A program made the translations under genes and the position numbers. From Panax quinquefolius (Eukaryota; Streptophyta; Magnoliopsida; Apiales; Araliaceae), in contig CM035170.1 of the NCBI GenBank assembly GCA_020205615.1, positions 34,162,123 to 34,226,122 on the forward strand: a DNA stretch of 64,000 nucleotides, given 5' to 3'. Position 1 is the first letter of the stretch, and each line of letters starts with the position of its first letter. The notes beneath the pieces were generated by a model that worked only from the letters and a program-made list of their open reading frames with translations, had not been told where the DNA came from and ran no database searches. Of this stretch, positions 23,305 to 34,994 are shown piece by piece.

Positions 23305-23312
23305 TATAAATA
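23305..23312 (+). promoter_or_regulatory. TATA box of LTR C
   Basis: TATAAATA in GGC-TATAAATATGTA, conserved as 40943-40950 in the 3' LTR. If used, most of the 5.3-kb LTR is transcribed leader. Confidence 0.5.
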
Positions 23313-23362
23313 TGTATTGTATATACGTATTGATAATGGTTGGTCAGTTATGGTATATAATG

Positions 23363-23942
23363 TCAAAACCCTAGCATTAATTTGTTTAACCCTATTTTGT
23401 AATTCAAATGGGAAATTCAAAGACTGTTATATAACTGTGTTATATGCTTTATGTTGCTTATTATATGATTAATTAGGTAAACCCTAATTAAAATTTAGAA
23501 ACCCTAATTAATATTTAGAAAACCCTAAGTTATTGTTAAACCCTAATTTGAAGTTCAAATTAGAGTTCAAAATTGTTTGTAATTGTGATAAGGTGGTTAA
23601 TTAACAAGTATTAGAATTATAATTGTTAATTATGAAAACCCTAATTACTAAACTAGAAACCCTAATTTTATATTTAGTAACCCTAATTAGTAATTTTAAA
23701 ACCTAATTACTAAGTGTAAATCCTAATTGCTTAATTAGCAAGGTTAATTATAATTAGTGATTTTAAACGCTAATGTTCCTATATATTGTAATTAAAAATC
23801 TAATCTAATTAACAAACCCTAATTTTCTATTTTTAGAAACTAATTTTAATTTTATTTTTATTTTAAACCCTAAATAAAAACCTAGAAATTCATTTTATGC
23901 TAAATCTTAGGGTTAAACCCTAAGGGTCAAACCCTAAGGGTT
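23363..23942 (+). repeat. Telo-box (AAACCCTAA) cluster in LTR C
   Basis: About ten AAACCCTAA/G motifs plus several shortened ACCCTAA copies, all on one strand, at irregular 10-100 bp spacing, ending in a GGGTTAAACCCTAAGGGTCAA run at 23909. This is not a telomere tract, because the copies are separated by unrelated AT-rich sequence. Confidence 0.8.
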
Positions 23943-25058
23943 TGCAAGGATTACATTTGTGCCATTAAAATCCTAAGCCAATTAACCAAAATACCCCTCT
24001 TGCATTATTTGAGATAACTTGGATATCTAGCAATAATTGGAGTTGGTGAGCTAATCTTGTCTTCCCAATTGACTAAATGATCAGCAACTCAGCCTCTAGA
24101 TCAGCCATACATGCATCTTAGACTTCTATAAATAGACTGGAAGAGAGAGAAATGACATTTGCTAGTGTAGACACTCGAAATTTTCTGTACTACTATTACT
24201 AACATCGCAGGAGGACATATTCGTCTTTTAAGAGAGAACCCTGAAAGACAATCCAAATCCATACCGGATACTACCGAAAGTTCAGCATCAACCCCGGATC
24301 GCAATCTGGGAGTAACGGTTTCAACCTCGGATCTAACCCCAGAGACTGCAGACACAATACCGTAACACACACCGGAGAAGACAGGATTAATCTCTTGAGA
24401 TATCCCCGAGGTATCCATCTCGGCCCCAACCATGGAATAACCACCAACCTTGGTGATAACCCTAAGGAATGCGCCGAGAGATAACCCCTAAAAATGCTTG
24501 TTTCAAATGCCATCAGCTTCAATCTCGGCACTCACAATAAAATACATTGTGCCAACCCGGTAATAACATCGAGAAGACAGGCACGCCTCAAAGATGACAA
24601 TGAGGACCTTCAACAAATGCAGCAGTCCAATCTCAGCGAAGTCTGAGCAACGTCTGCTTATCGGCCCAATCCGGCAGTAACACCGGTGAGGGGCAACATC
24701 GCCATCTCGTCCAACACGATGCCACGTCTCGTCTCTACGCAACAATGTCCCACAAGGCTAACCAATCCCAAGTGACTATTGTGCGGGGTAACGGATGAAA
24801 GTTGAAGCTTGAAGACCGGAGGGCATCGTCCCATCTTCAAGACTTCAGACAAAATCTAATCCCATGCCATCGCATAAAACTCGACAACGACGCGGTCCAA
24901 ATAGGTCCCTGAATACCTCAAAACGGATGCCCGGATTGCACTTCTCAAAATCCGAGTGGACATTACAAAGGCCTAAGTGCACGCGTGCCGAGACAACCCG
25001 ACAAGCGACAAAGACGGGCCGACCGACCCGCCTGTACACACCTGCGGCACCTTTTGCC

Positions 25059-25066
25059 TATAAATA
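25059..25066 (+). promoter_or_regulatory. TATA box of B2 LTR
   Basis: TATAAATA in TTTTGCC-TATAAATAAGAGG, identical context to 2254. Confidence 0.6.
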
Positions 25067-25371
25067 AGAGGCTTGGGGTGCTGATTTCTAAGAGAAAAAG
25101 ATGGGGAAACCCTACACAATTTGCTCTGCACTTGCCATACAGTGTATTTTCTCACTTTCAAACACCTGTGAGCTCATATATAGACTCTTTTGTACCCACA
25201 AAAGCCCAGTGTTTACCCACTCTAAAGATATAGAAGCCCTTTTTATCAGTCAGCTGTAAGCCTTCTCACACACTTTAGAGTCTTTCTCTTCATCTTTGCA
25301 CACACCCTTCTACACGTTGAGAGTCGTGTTGCTTGCTTTTGCCCGAACTTCGGTCCGTGGTTTCATTCCAG

Positions 25372-25374
<3 letters not shown>

Positions 25375-25422
<48 letters not shown>

Positions 25423-25481
25423 ACTAACATTATCGAGTTATGCCTCGATTGAGCATGAACTCGAGCGCTTATCGCGTTCTT

Positions 25482-25517
<36 letters not shown>

Positions 25518-25664
25518 TTATATATATTAAGCGTCTCATTTGGACTTTGTTCGATGAGCCTGAACTTGATGCCCAGTGCGTTTATTCGCTTATATATATA
25601 TATATACTTATATATATCAACTGTATGTCGGACTTTGTTCGATGAGCCTGATTTTTGATCTGCG

Positions 25665-25713
<49 letters not shown>

Positions 25714-25871
25714 TTATATATATCAACGTGTGTCTGACTTTTGTTCGATGAGCCTAGACTTTTGCGTCCAGTGCGTTTACTCGCTTTTATATATAAATAC
25801 TTATATATATGAATTGTGGGTCTAACTATGTTCGATGAGCCCGGATTTTACATCCGGTATGCTTATTATTG

Positions 25872-25918
<47 letters not shown>
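25375..25918 (+). repeat. (TA)n composite array of the B2 LTR
   Basis: (TA)n blocks at about 25375-25420, 25484-25515, 25671-25712 and 25878-25917 plus shorter ones, with the GGACTTTGTTCGATGAGCC spacer. Block lengths differ from the 2573-3085 array. Confidence 0.85.
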
Positions 25919-25920
<2 letters not shown>

Positions 25921-26614
25921 TTTGTCCCACTCGAGTTCCTTCGTGGCGATTGATCGCTTCTGCCTTTCTTTACATTTCGGCCCTACACTGAGTTTACTTT
26001 CGTGACAGTTGACCGCATTTATACTTTTTATTTACATTCCGTCTCCACTGGAGTTTCCTTCGTGGCGGTTGAACCGTATTCTCTGACTTTATTTACATTT
26101 CGATCCCCATGGAGGTGTTTTCGTGGTTGGTGATCCTGTTTGTATATATATATTTACCTCTTTTTATATATATACCGCTATTGCTTTTATACAAATTGCA
26201 ATATTCGTATGCGCTTTAGGAATCATGTGATCACTGATTCATCTCATCGATCTAGATTCGGGTTCCGTGATGGACATTTTTATATCGTAAGTAGCTTTGT
26301 AAATTATTCTGCGATGATGTCTCGTATTTCCTCAGATGGTTTCCATACCCACGAGGAAGTCGGCATTATTTTTGGATGTATTATTTTTCATACGGATGCC
26401 TCCTATCCGTCAAATAAAATCAATTCAGCCGCTCATTTAATAAAAATGGAGGTGTAAAAGGTCTCAATTCCTATTGAGCATCAGGGTTTGAAAAACCTCT
26501 TTTATAAAACATTATTGCCATATCTTGCTAAAAACTGAATTTTTACATAAATTCAAACCCTGTGTATATAGGTTCGAACGAGGCCTCGCACAACTTTCCT
26601 ATAATAGCACATTG

Positions 26615-26617
<3 letters not shown>

Positions 26618-26654
<37 letters not shown>
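26618..26654 (+). repeat. (CA)n microsatellite
   Basis: About 18 CA units where the solo B LTR has only about six (3779-3790), an expansion private to this copy. Confidence 0.9.
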
Positions 26655-26656
<2 letters not shown>

Positions 26657-27001
26657 AGATAATAGTTTCTTGAAAAGAGGCGGTCACCGTGGTAACACGG
26701 ATGTCAAGGGGTGCCTAACACCTTCCCCCCCGCATAACCAAGTCCCCGGACCCTAAATGAATCTCAGTTTTGCCGACCCATATATCAGTGTCACATCACT
26801 GGGTCATTGTGCAAACCTTTTCTCGGTTGTGTTGGTACAACCATTTAAAAAACCAACTGACGACTCTTAACAATCCCATCGTCGACATCATACATGTCGG
26901 ACCTTTTTCACTTGTTTTTTCAAACAAATCTCACCTAAAATGAGAACACCAAAGAACAAGTAATCTGAAAGGGACATCCAAAATCCCGGACGTCGATTGT
27001 G

Positions 27002-27019
27002 TGGCGACTCATTGGGACT
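27002..27019 (+). promoter_or_regulatory. Primer binding site of B2 (tRNA-Arg type)
   Basis: TGGCGACTCATTGGGACT just after the LTR; resembles the TGGCGACTC...GGG site used by Ogre/Tat elements, with some mismatches. Confidence 0.65.
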
Positions 27020-27839
27020 CCAAAGAAGAGGACTTAAGTCGCTACTACAATCGTTTCAAAACCGATTATATGCTTGTGTGTGGAAGTTGCATTTACATTG
27101 GATGAATGTGTACGAATGCATGTCTTGTTTAAGCTTAGTGCTTCGTGATCATATCTCTCGTGTGATGTTAGTGCTTCGACTATAAATCGCTTATGATATT
27201 ATTAGTGCTTCGACATGTCATCATTTCATACGGTGAGACGCGATGTATGTGAATTTATGTTGTGTGGTCCCTCCACCAGGAGGCTATCCGCTTGTTTGAT
27301 TATTGGACTCGTGAGAAGACTAATTCTCCGAGGCTCGTGAAAGGCACCACCCAAATTCGCTCCAGTTGAAAAAGACCAATTAACTTCGCTGAGTAGATCA
27401 TGCGATGATTTGGGAACCTTCATGCCAAAAAAGCGGCATGAGAGTAACCTAAGATAAAGTCACCGATAAACCCAAAACGTAGGAAAGTCTCTTCATGCTC
27501 TCATTTCAATTACTTGTAAACACAATTACTTGTAATTTCATTCCATATCTATCTCCATGTAATGAGAAATATGAAGCAATATGTCCACATACATGCTACA
27601 AACAGCTGACACCCATTTTGCAGGATAAAATTCCTAAAATGGACACATCACATAGCATGTCATTATACACCTTCCTAAGGACTAAACTATGCCGTCTTTT
27701 GTAGGGAATCAATCGGACCTACTACCCATTAAAGTCCAAAAGGCAACAGCCTGACAAATAATCATGTCGCCATCCCACTGCATCGAACTTAATCCAGATT
27801 TCGCAAAGAATTTACGAAGTTAAGCAAACAAATTATGAT
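27020..27839 (+). other. B2 leader between primer site and gag
   Basis: About 0.8 kb with no credible coding. Three short repeats of TTAGTGCTTCG occur at 27136-27215. Confidence 0.5.
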
Positions 27840-29663
27840 TTGGTCGTTTCTATTAAAAGAATTTCACCCTACCACACAGGTCGAAAATACCAGACATACC
27901 GAGCCCTCCACACAAGGAGGAATTCGATCATTACCATACAGAGCCATAGTTGGATACGACCAACAAAACGCATGATGCTGCCCATTCCACTGGAGATCCG
28001 CATAATGGTGACATCAAAAGAAAGTCCTCCAAATGGAAGAGACCCTTCGCGCTATCAAAGGAATTGGAACATGCACGGAGTGTTTCATATGTCGATCTAT
28101 GTATTTTTCCGGTGTTCACTATCCGTAAAAATTTAAAACTCCGAATTTGAAAAATATGACAAAGTTAGGGGATCCTTATACACATTTAAAAGTCTTTATT
28201 GAGAACCGGGATCCTATGCAGAGGATGAAAACTCGAGAATGCAATTGTTCCAAAAGAGTCTAACTGGAGAAGCCCGTTCGTGGTACACAAGATTAGACAA
28301 CTCCAAAATCCACAGCTGGGAAGAGCTAACACATGCCTTCCTCACTCAATACAGTTTTCAAACTCAAATGGCTCTTGATCCAGATCGGGACACAAGATTA
28401 AGAAACGATCTAACGAGTCTTTCAGAGAGTATACTCAAAGGTGGAGACGCCTTTGATCGCCCAAGTTAGTCCCCGCCATGTCGTAATCGTAAATGGTCAT
28501 GACATTCATAGACATACATGAAGCTCCCTTCTATGAGAGAGTTTTAGCCGGCATCGGCAAATCGTTTTCTAAAATGGTTAAACATGGGGAGATGGCTGAA
28601 ATGGGGTTGAAGTCAGGAAAGATTCAAGACCTAGTCGCACTCAAAGTCGCTTTGATCACATCCAATCTGGAAATTATGGGAACAACTGAGAGGTCCATAA
28701 AAGAAAGAGGAAGATGTTTCCACGATACTATAGGGACAAAAAGGCAATCAAAGTATGCCCATTTAAAGGAGAAACTACACTCCCTTTCCAAAGACACGGT
28801 CGCAAACCCTCCAAAGACTCAAAAGGTGGAGAAGTCAAATGCCATCGAAAGTGTTTACACCCTTATGGGATACCCTCGAGAACATTCTTAATCTTCGACA
28901 ACACGTAAGAAAATTACGATTTTCTTCCACCACCAAATTTCTAATGGGACGGGGTTTCAATGTCGCTAGAAATGTGCTTATCATGCCGGGGCACTGGACA
29001 TAATACTCAGAATTGTTGGGCCTTGAAACACAAGATCTAGGACCTAATAGATAATGGAGAGATCGTAGTCACCAAACCCGATCAACCTTCACATGACAAG
29101 ACAACCCTCTTCCTCAACACAAAGAAGAAGAGGTCAACATGATTAATTGGAGCAAAGGATGCGAGTTCTAACTTCAAATTGTGATTCCCCTGGACCATCA
29201 AAGATGGTGATGACAGATGGGATTATGCTAAGTTCCGATTCACAATGGAACGAAAGATGAAAGCTCTCTGCAAACAAATTGAAGCAATCATGAATCGGTG
29301 ACTTATCAACATCAAGTGACTCGGCAATTAATCAGTCAGGAGCATGCTAGTCTCCTACCAATCATCATGAATATTCCCTCGTCACTTTCAGAAAATGAAA
29401 TGCTGGAAGACAAAGTGACGAAGAGAGAAAATGCCAAAGCTTGTCGGGATTTCGCCAACAAACGGGAATTCACCTATTTGGGCCAACCCATGGAGGAAAT
29501 CCTTCACATGTTAATCAATGAAGGAAGGATCAGTTCTCTTCTACCTCCAATCAACCCCCGTTTAGGACGGTACAACTCTGATGGAGTATGTCAATACCAC
29601 TCCCAGTCTCGCACACAAAGAAGAAGAATCTTTGGGCACTCCACCACCTTATTCAAAATCTAA
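27840..29663 (+). pseudogene. B2 gag, frameshifted
   Basis: Tat gag spread over several frames. Recognisable are KELEHARSVSYVDLC near 28060, the core FQKSLTGEARSWYTRL and WEELTHAFLTQY (28240-28360), then FIDIHEAPFYERVL and EMGLKSGKI (28500-28620) in another frame. A later block, GQPMEEILHMLINEGRIS at about 29480-29530, is typical of the gag-protease linker in this lineage. At least three frame changes and several stops make it non-functional. Confidence 0.8.
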
Positions 29664-30604
29664 TCGACAGTGGTGTACTAAGCTTGGCAGATAACGACAC
29701 TGTGTTACGTGCAAGTGAGAATGCAGGCCCTACTAAGTGGAAAAGTGTGGTAGCAATTATATCTACTGAAGTTGAAAGGATTAATACTTTTCTCACAACA
29801 CCGATAATTCAGCTCAAAGGAGGAAGCAATCCTTTGAAAGTCGCCGCTCCCGAGCCAATCAACTTGCCATGCAGAGCACAATATCCTATTGTTAGCTTGC
29901 GCAAGGTTTCGTGGAATTATGGAGAAGGTGAAGGATCCACCTCACATACCACTGCTGCAGTGTCGAAGGAAAATCCACTGTATCTTCCCCATCGGGTGAT
30001 GAACCCCACCACCAAATCAAAGGGGAAAATACCCATGGAGAAGATTGAAAAACTCCTCCGCACTGTAGGTCATAACGAAGCCTCGGTGGTTTTAAGCTTG
30101 AAGGAAGCGCCACCACAAATATCAATTTTGGACTTGATGCTAACCTCTGAGAACCACCAGAAGGTCTTGTTAAAGGTTCTAGAAGAAGCCTATCTCCCGA
30201 CATCAGTGGATACGGAAAAGTTTCAACACATGGTTGATCACATTTTCAACAACAATGTGATATCCTTCATCGATGATGACATACCATCCGAAGGGATCGG
30301 TCATCGCAAGCCGCTACATATCATGCGGTCTTGTCCTCGGATATACGGTAGCAGGGTCTTAATAGATGGAGGTTCCTCTCTGAATATCTGCCCATATGCC
30401 ACCTTAGTGAAGATGAATATCAATCTCAACCGAATTCGGAGTAGCCATACTATCATCAAAGCTTTTGATGGAGCCCGCCGTAACTCGATTGAAGTAATTG
30501 AGCTGCCAATCGAAATTGGCCCTCATACATTCTGCGTATCCTTCCATGTGCTCAAGATAGATTCGGGATACAACCTGCTCTTGGGACGTAGAACCAGTCA
30601 GTTT
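29588..30604 (+). pseudogene. B2 gag-protease linker and aspartic protease
   Basis: An open frame that continues the Tat polyprotein: HHLIQNLIDSGVL, a long linker, then the protease core VLIDGGSSLNICPYATL (around residue 255), IIKAFDGARR and the C-terminal YNLLLGR. The DGGS form of the active site is usual for Tat. The frame ends by running into the 3' LTR remnant instead of RT, so no polymerase can be made. Confidence 0.85.
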
Positions 30605-30799
30605 TCATTGTGCAAACCTTTTCTCGGTTGTGTTAGTACAACCATTTAAAAAACCAACTGGCGACTCTTAACAGTCCCATCGTCGACATCATACACGTCG
30701 GACCTTTTTCACTTATTTTTTCAAACAAATCTCACCTAAAATGAGAACACCACATAACAAGTAACGGAAAGGGACATCCAAAAATCCCGACGTCGACAG
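30605..30799 (+). mobile_element. B2 3' LTR remnant (last 195 bp)
   Basis: Matches 26804-26998 almost base for base from TCATTGTGCAAACC onward and ends with intact CGTCGACA. Confidence 0.9.
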
Positions 30800-31499
30800 G
30801 TAGCTCATTAGATCACAATACCCATCCAAGACCCTCTCTCTCTCTAACCTACGAAATATAGTAGTATATCAGCGCACAATTCAAGCCCCACGAATTCCTT
30901 AAACAAATCAGAAGCCCAAATACCAGAAGATCAAAGTGAGGTATAAAAATTAACCCTAAAAATCTGATCTTGGTCTACATGTTAGATGTTAAAATTTTTG
31001 TGTTAAACATGTTATATATAGTGTATAAAGAAGATCTGGGTTGCTAGATGTTAGATCCATAACATTTAGAGGCTCGTATTTGAAGTTTTATAAAATCTGG
31101 AAAAATTTTGTTTTGTTGTTTGACAACGAATGTCAGGCCTTGTATCTCTGTGATCTTTAATGAGTTTTGTGTTTTGAAAGTTTGTAGTTGTAGTCTGTTA
31201 TGTGATCTTGGATCTGGATCAAGCATAAGTCTTATATCGAGTCCAAATTGCAATATAATCAAGGTCAGTATGTTGATCAAGATGATGTAGGCGTTTTCGG
31301 GTAACCTTAAGCCCTAACTTAAACCGGACAAGGTTTTAAATCGACCATATCTTTCATGTTCTTGTTGTTTTATTCTGTTTATGGTATCTAGATAGTATTC
31401 TGTTGTTTGGACTGTAAGATTATGACACTAGATCACTAAAAATTTAATCCGGTAGATCTTAGTGGCCGGTCAAACCAAGCCGGACGTTCATGAAATGCA

Positions 31500-31520
31500 T
31501 TTTCTGGGTAACCCAGAAAA
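31500..31520. repeat. Palindrome, first copy
   Basis: TTTTCTGGGT-A-ACCCAGAAAA, perfect 10-bp arms. Its core recurs at 31710-31728. Confidence 0.85.
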
Positions 31521-31700
31521 CGCATGATCATGTCGTCTGACATGGTTTGACCAGCTTGGATCTAATGATTCTGTTGTTCTTATATGGATTTTATGTAATG
31601 AATATCTTCCTTGTCATGTTGGCTACACACTGCAACCACTATATCACACAAACGTTTCAAGAACAATAAGTTATAGAAGCTCAAACGTGAACAGTCGAAC

Positions 31701-31737
31701 TGTTCTTCATTTCTGGGTAACCCAGAAATGAAGAACA
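31701..31737. repeat. Palindrome, second copy, 18-bp perfect arms
   Basis: Arms TGTTCTTCATTTCTGGGT and its exact complement around a single A. Shares the TTTCTGGGTAACCCAGAAA core with 31500-31520. Confidence 0.9.
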
Positions 31738-31947
31738 ACTCTGACAACTACTTTAGACGATCAGATCTGCTTTTTATGTATTTTATGATTATGATTGTTG
31801 TTGTATCATGTAGTACTACATTAGTTCTATAACATGTGACCAATAGATAGTCCAGAAACATCATGATCTGATCAGAAATCTTGGTCAGAGTAGGCCACTT
31901 GATAACTGACATGAATGTTCTGGGTTTCATAAAGAACACGAAGAACA

Positions 31948-31975
31948 CCTATAGTGACGGTTCTGTCGCTATAGG
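31948..31975. repeat. Short inverted repeat CCTATAGTGAC...GTCGCTATAGG
   Basis: Eleven-base arms with one mismatch around GGTTCT, followed by a third TAGCGAC at 31984. Perhaps a scrap of a DNA transposon end; nothing else supports one. Confidence 0.6.
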
Positions 31976-32041
31976 AAGTCTTTAGCGACTGTTTTATTAA
32001 AATTAATTTCTAAAAATCATTTAAAAATAGAAATTAATTTT

Positions 32042-33070
32042 CGAAAATTATAAAAAATTATTTTAAGTTATAAAAATTAACAATTAATAATTTGAAATAT
32101 TTTTCATAAATATTAGTATTTATTTAAATATTATTGATATTTAATTTATTTATTAAATGCATTAAATAAATTAATTAAAATGATTTTATTATATTAAAAA
32201 TCATTTTAAATGATAATAAGTTATTTAAAAATATTTTAAGTTATAAAATATATTTTTAATATTTTAAAGCAAAATTTCATTAATTATATAATATTAATGA
32301 TATTAGATTTATTTAATAATTATATTAATTAAATTAATTTAAAAATGATTTTAATATTAGAAAAATCATTTTAAATGAAAATAAAGAATTTAAAAATGTT
32401 TTAAGTTATAAAATATAAATTTCAATATTTAAAGGTAAATTTTATTAATTATTTATTTATTAATGATATTAAAGTTATTTAATAATTATATTAAATAATT
32501 TAGTTTAAAAATGGTTTTAATATTATAAAAATTATTTTAAATAAAAATAAAGTGTTTAAAGATATTTGAAGTTATAAAATATAACTTTTAATATTTAAAG
32601 GATAATTTTATTAATAATTTTATTAATAATTATTAATTTATTATTAATGATATTAAATTTATTTAATAATTATATTAAATAAATAGTTTTAAAATGGTTT
32701 TATTAATTTAAAAATTATTTAAAAAGGATATAAATGAATTAAAAATATTTTAAGTTATAATTAATGACTTTTAATATTTTGATAAATAGTGCATCAATAT
32801 TTATATATTAATTGTAATTATTTAAAAATGATTTTAATTGTTTTAAAAATCATTTAAGGGTAATATTAATACTTTTAAAATAGTTTAAGTTATTATAAAT
32901 AACTTTAATATTTTGGAAATGGTTTCATTAATAGTTTAATATTAATTAAATATTAATGATAATAGAATTATTTAATATTTAAATTATTTAATAATTATTC
33001 AGGTGTTTGAAAATTAAGCGATAAATTATAATAAATGTTTTAAAATTATTGTAAGTCATTTAAAAGTAAT
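32042..33070. repeat. AT-rich tandem array, ~170-bp period, in LTR C
   Basis: The landmark AAGTTATAAAATAT recurs near 32065, 32238, 32403, 32569, 32752, 32887 and (weak) 33053, i.e. spacings of 135-183 bp, mostly 165-173. Each unit also has TTAATGATATTA and AAATGATTTTAAT. About seven diverged copies. Confidence 0.75.
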
Positions 33071-33454
33071 ATGACTGATAATTACAGTTATTAAACTTTA
33101 GGATATAGTCTTAGACTCGATAATTACCCGATAAAGTCATAGTAAAGACAATCAAATGTTTTAAATTGATCTAGACTTAGATATTTTGACTGTATTAATG
33201 TTTATTTGTGATTCAATGACTGTTGAATATATGTGCCAATGTGATTAGGTTATGTGTTGACTACAATAACGCAGTATTATGTGTTACGCTATGATTCTAA
33301 TAAGTAAAATGATCTTATTACTGATAGGTTGCTATATAAAAGATAAAACTAAGTTGCATACTGTAAGCAATAGACCAGACAAGTATCCTACCTTTGCATT
33401 TCCTTTATGCAATGGACATAAATAAGAAAGTTTCAGAATTAAATTATTATTGTA

Positions 33455-33709
33455 CTCCTCGTCCCCAAATTAATCGCTTTCGGTTTGACTTTTTAAGTCA
33501 AATTGACTATTTTAGAATTAATAATTAAGCATATATAAATATATTTTAAAATTATAAAAATTAGGATTAGTAATAAATTGTATATACTTTCTTTTGGTTA
33601 TAATCTCTTCACCTATATTTTAGCAAAAATAGTAAAAAGATTAGTTTTAAAAATGGTCAATTTGACTTTAAAAAGTCAAAACTGAGTAATTAATTTAGGA
33701 CGGAGGGAG
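33455..33709. mobile_element. Stowaway-like MITE
   Basis: 255 bp bounded by TA dinucleotides (33453-33454, 33710-33711). Ends CTCCTCGTCCCCAAATTAAT and ATTAATTTAGGACGGAGGGAG are the classic CTCCCTCCGTCC terminal repeats, slightly mutated on the left. No coding capacity; would depend on a Tc1/mariner transposase elsewhere. Confidence 0.92.
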
Positions 33710-33869
33710 TACCAGATTATTAACCCTATTGTTATATATGTTATATTCGATCATTGATTATCAACATGTTACTATATTGTAATTCAGATATATATATTCT
33801 GTTCGTTAATTTCTAAATATGGTTATTCAAGTGTCCCCACTTGAATAATAATTATATTTAATCACATGT

Positions 33870-33871
<2 letters not shown>

Positions 33872-33915
<44 letters not shown>
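33872..33915. repeat. (TA)n microsatellite
   Basis: About 22 TA units in the 3' third of LTR C. Confidence 0.95.
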
Positions 33916-33919
<4 letters not shown>

Positions 33920-34775
33920 ATTGATCACCAAGATGTATACAATAAGTAAAAGCCGCCTAAGCTATTTGATCATTAGATACGATTTAGAAATAACGTTGAA
34001 TATGATAAAACCTTTCAGTATCCAATCAAATTATTTTGGTTGAATTCGGACTAAGTATGAACATCCCGATCAAGGAAAACTTTTATGTGCCTGCATGTAG
34101 ACAGAGTGAACGATAATATCGTTCTTGCTTGTAGTGTTGATCAATACAGGCATAATGGGCCGACACCCCCCGCGTGCCGTAAGTTATGATTGTTTGCAGA
34201 TGAAGTTCTGTTTAAACCTATTAAAAAATTGAAAACAATGTTCATAGTATGTCACCTAAACCTTATTTATAGTCAATATGTAGTTTCAAAATTTTGATAG
34301 AGAGTTGTTATGTTATTATTATCGGTTCAAATTACTTCACAACTATTGATTTGTTGTAGAAGGGTAGTACAAAGAAAACATTTAATCCTTTCAGCTAGTA
34401 TTTATAATTGTTATTACTTGCTGGGCACTCAAATGTTCATCCTTGCTTAAGTTAAATGTTTTCAGCTAAGTGTGAACAACCAGAAGGCTTTGCCAAGAAC
34501 AAAGGAAAAGGGAAAGTTGCTGAATGAGTGTTATGCTATATATTATGTAATAGTTTAGACTTTATTAAGATAAAAATGATATCTATTTTTCTATCATGCT
34601 ATGTAATGAATGTATTAAAGGTTACGTACTTGGGAACTAGACTCTGATAATTATGTAAGTTAAGTTTGACATTTATATTATTTTTATTATTATTAGTATT
34701 ATTCCGCTCATAGAAATGATATCGTGGAGCACCGAGTTCGGGTTTCAAGTGCCTGAATTTGGGTGTTTTACAGGT

Positions 34776-34787
34776 TGGTATCAGAGC
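34776..34787 (+). promoter_or_regulatory. Primer binding site of element C (tRNA-Met type)
   Basis: TGGTATCAGAGC, the standard initiator-Met primer site, three bases after the LTR end. Confidence 0.88.
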
Positions 34788-34994
34788 TTAGGGTTAAAAA
34801 CCTTAGGTGGGTTAGACCTTAGGCTATAACCTTAAAACAGAGGGAAACGTTGAAAATATAAATAACTCATATAGAGTTTAAAAAGAAATGAATTGAATAA
34901 ATTCATTGTAAAATAAATAAAAGATAACTTATATAAAACTATTATTTGCTCTGTGTATATATTATATGCTAATCAGGATAATTTATGTGTGTAG

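Larger units (their letters stand above)
22825..24165 (+). mobile_element. Element C 5' LTR, first part
   Basis: Starts TGTAACAACCCG and ends gctag at the B2 insertion. The first ~510 bp match 40463-40974. Contains a TATA box at 23305 and a dense AAACCCTAA cluster. Confidence 0.85.
24166..26998 (+). mobile_element. B2 5' LTR
   Basis: TGTAGACACTCGAAATTTTC start; the end is GGACGTCGATT where other copies have CGTCGACA, so the terminal CA looks mutated. Same order of U3 minisatellite, TATA box, (TA)n array and conserved 3' part as 1338-4132. Confidence 0.87.
24166..30799 (+). mobile_element. B2: Tat-type element with internal deletion, nested in LTR C
   Basis: 5' LTR 24166-26998, primer site, gag, protease, then only the last 195 bp of the 3' LTR. 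Flanks gctag (24161-24165) and ggtag (30800-30804) agree at four of five bases. RT, RNase H, integrase and most of the 3' LTR are deleted; the break joins protease to LTR at about 30605. Confidence 0.88.
30805..34772 (+). mobile_element. Element C 5' LTR, second part
   Basis: Resumes after B2 and its duplicate and ends TTTGGGTGTTTTACA immediately before the primer site. Holds hairpin sequences, a long AT-rich tandem array, the MITE and a (TA)n tract. No gene seen. A TTGCTGGGC...TTTTCAG tract at 34417-34467 also occurs in element D (44809-44856). Confidence 0.8.

Noticed and set aside
23363..23942. Interstitial telomere tract
   Set aside because: The AAACCCTAA motifs are not head-to-tail; unrelated sequence separates them.
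31948..31975. Terminal inverted repeat of a DNA transposon
   Set aside because: Arms are only six bases apart and no partner end or target duplicate is visible nearby.
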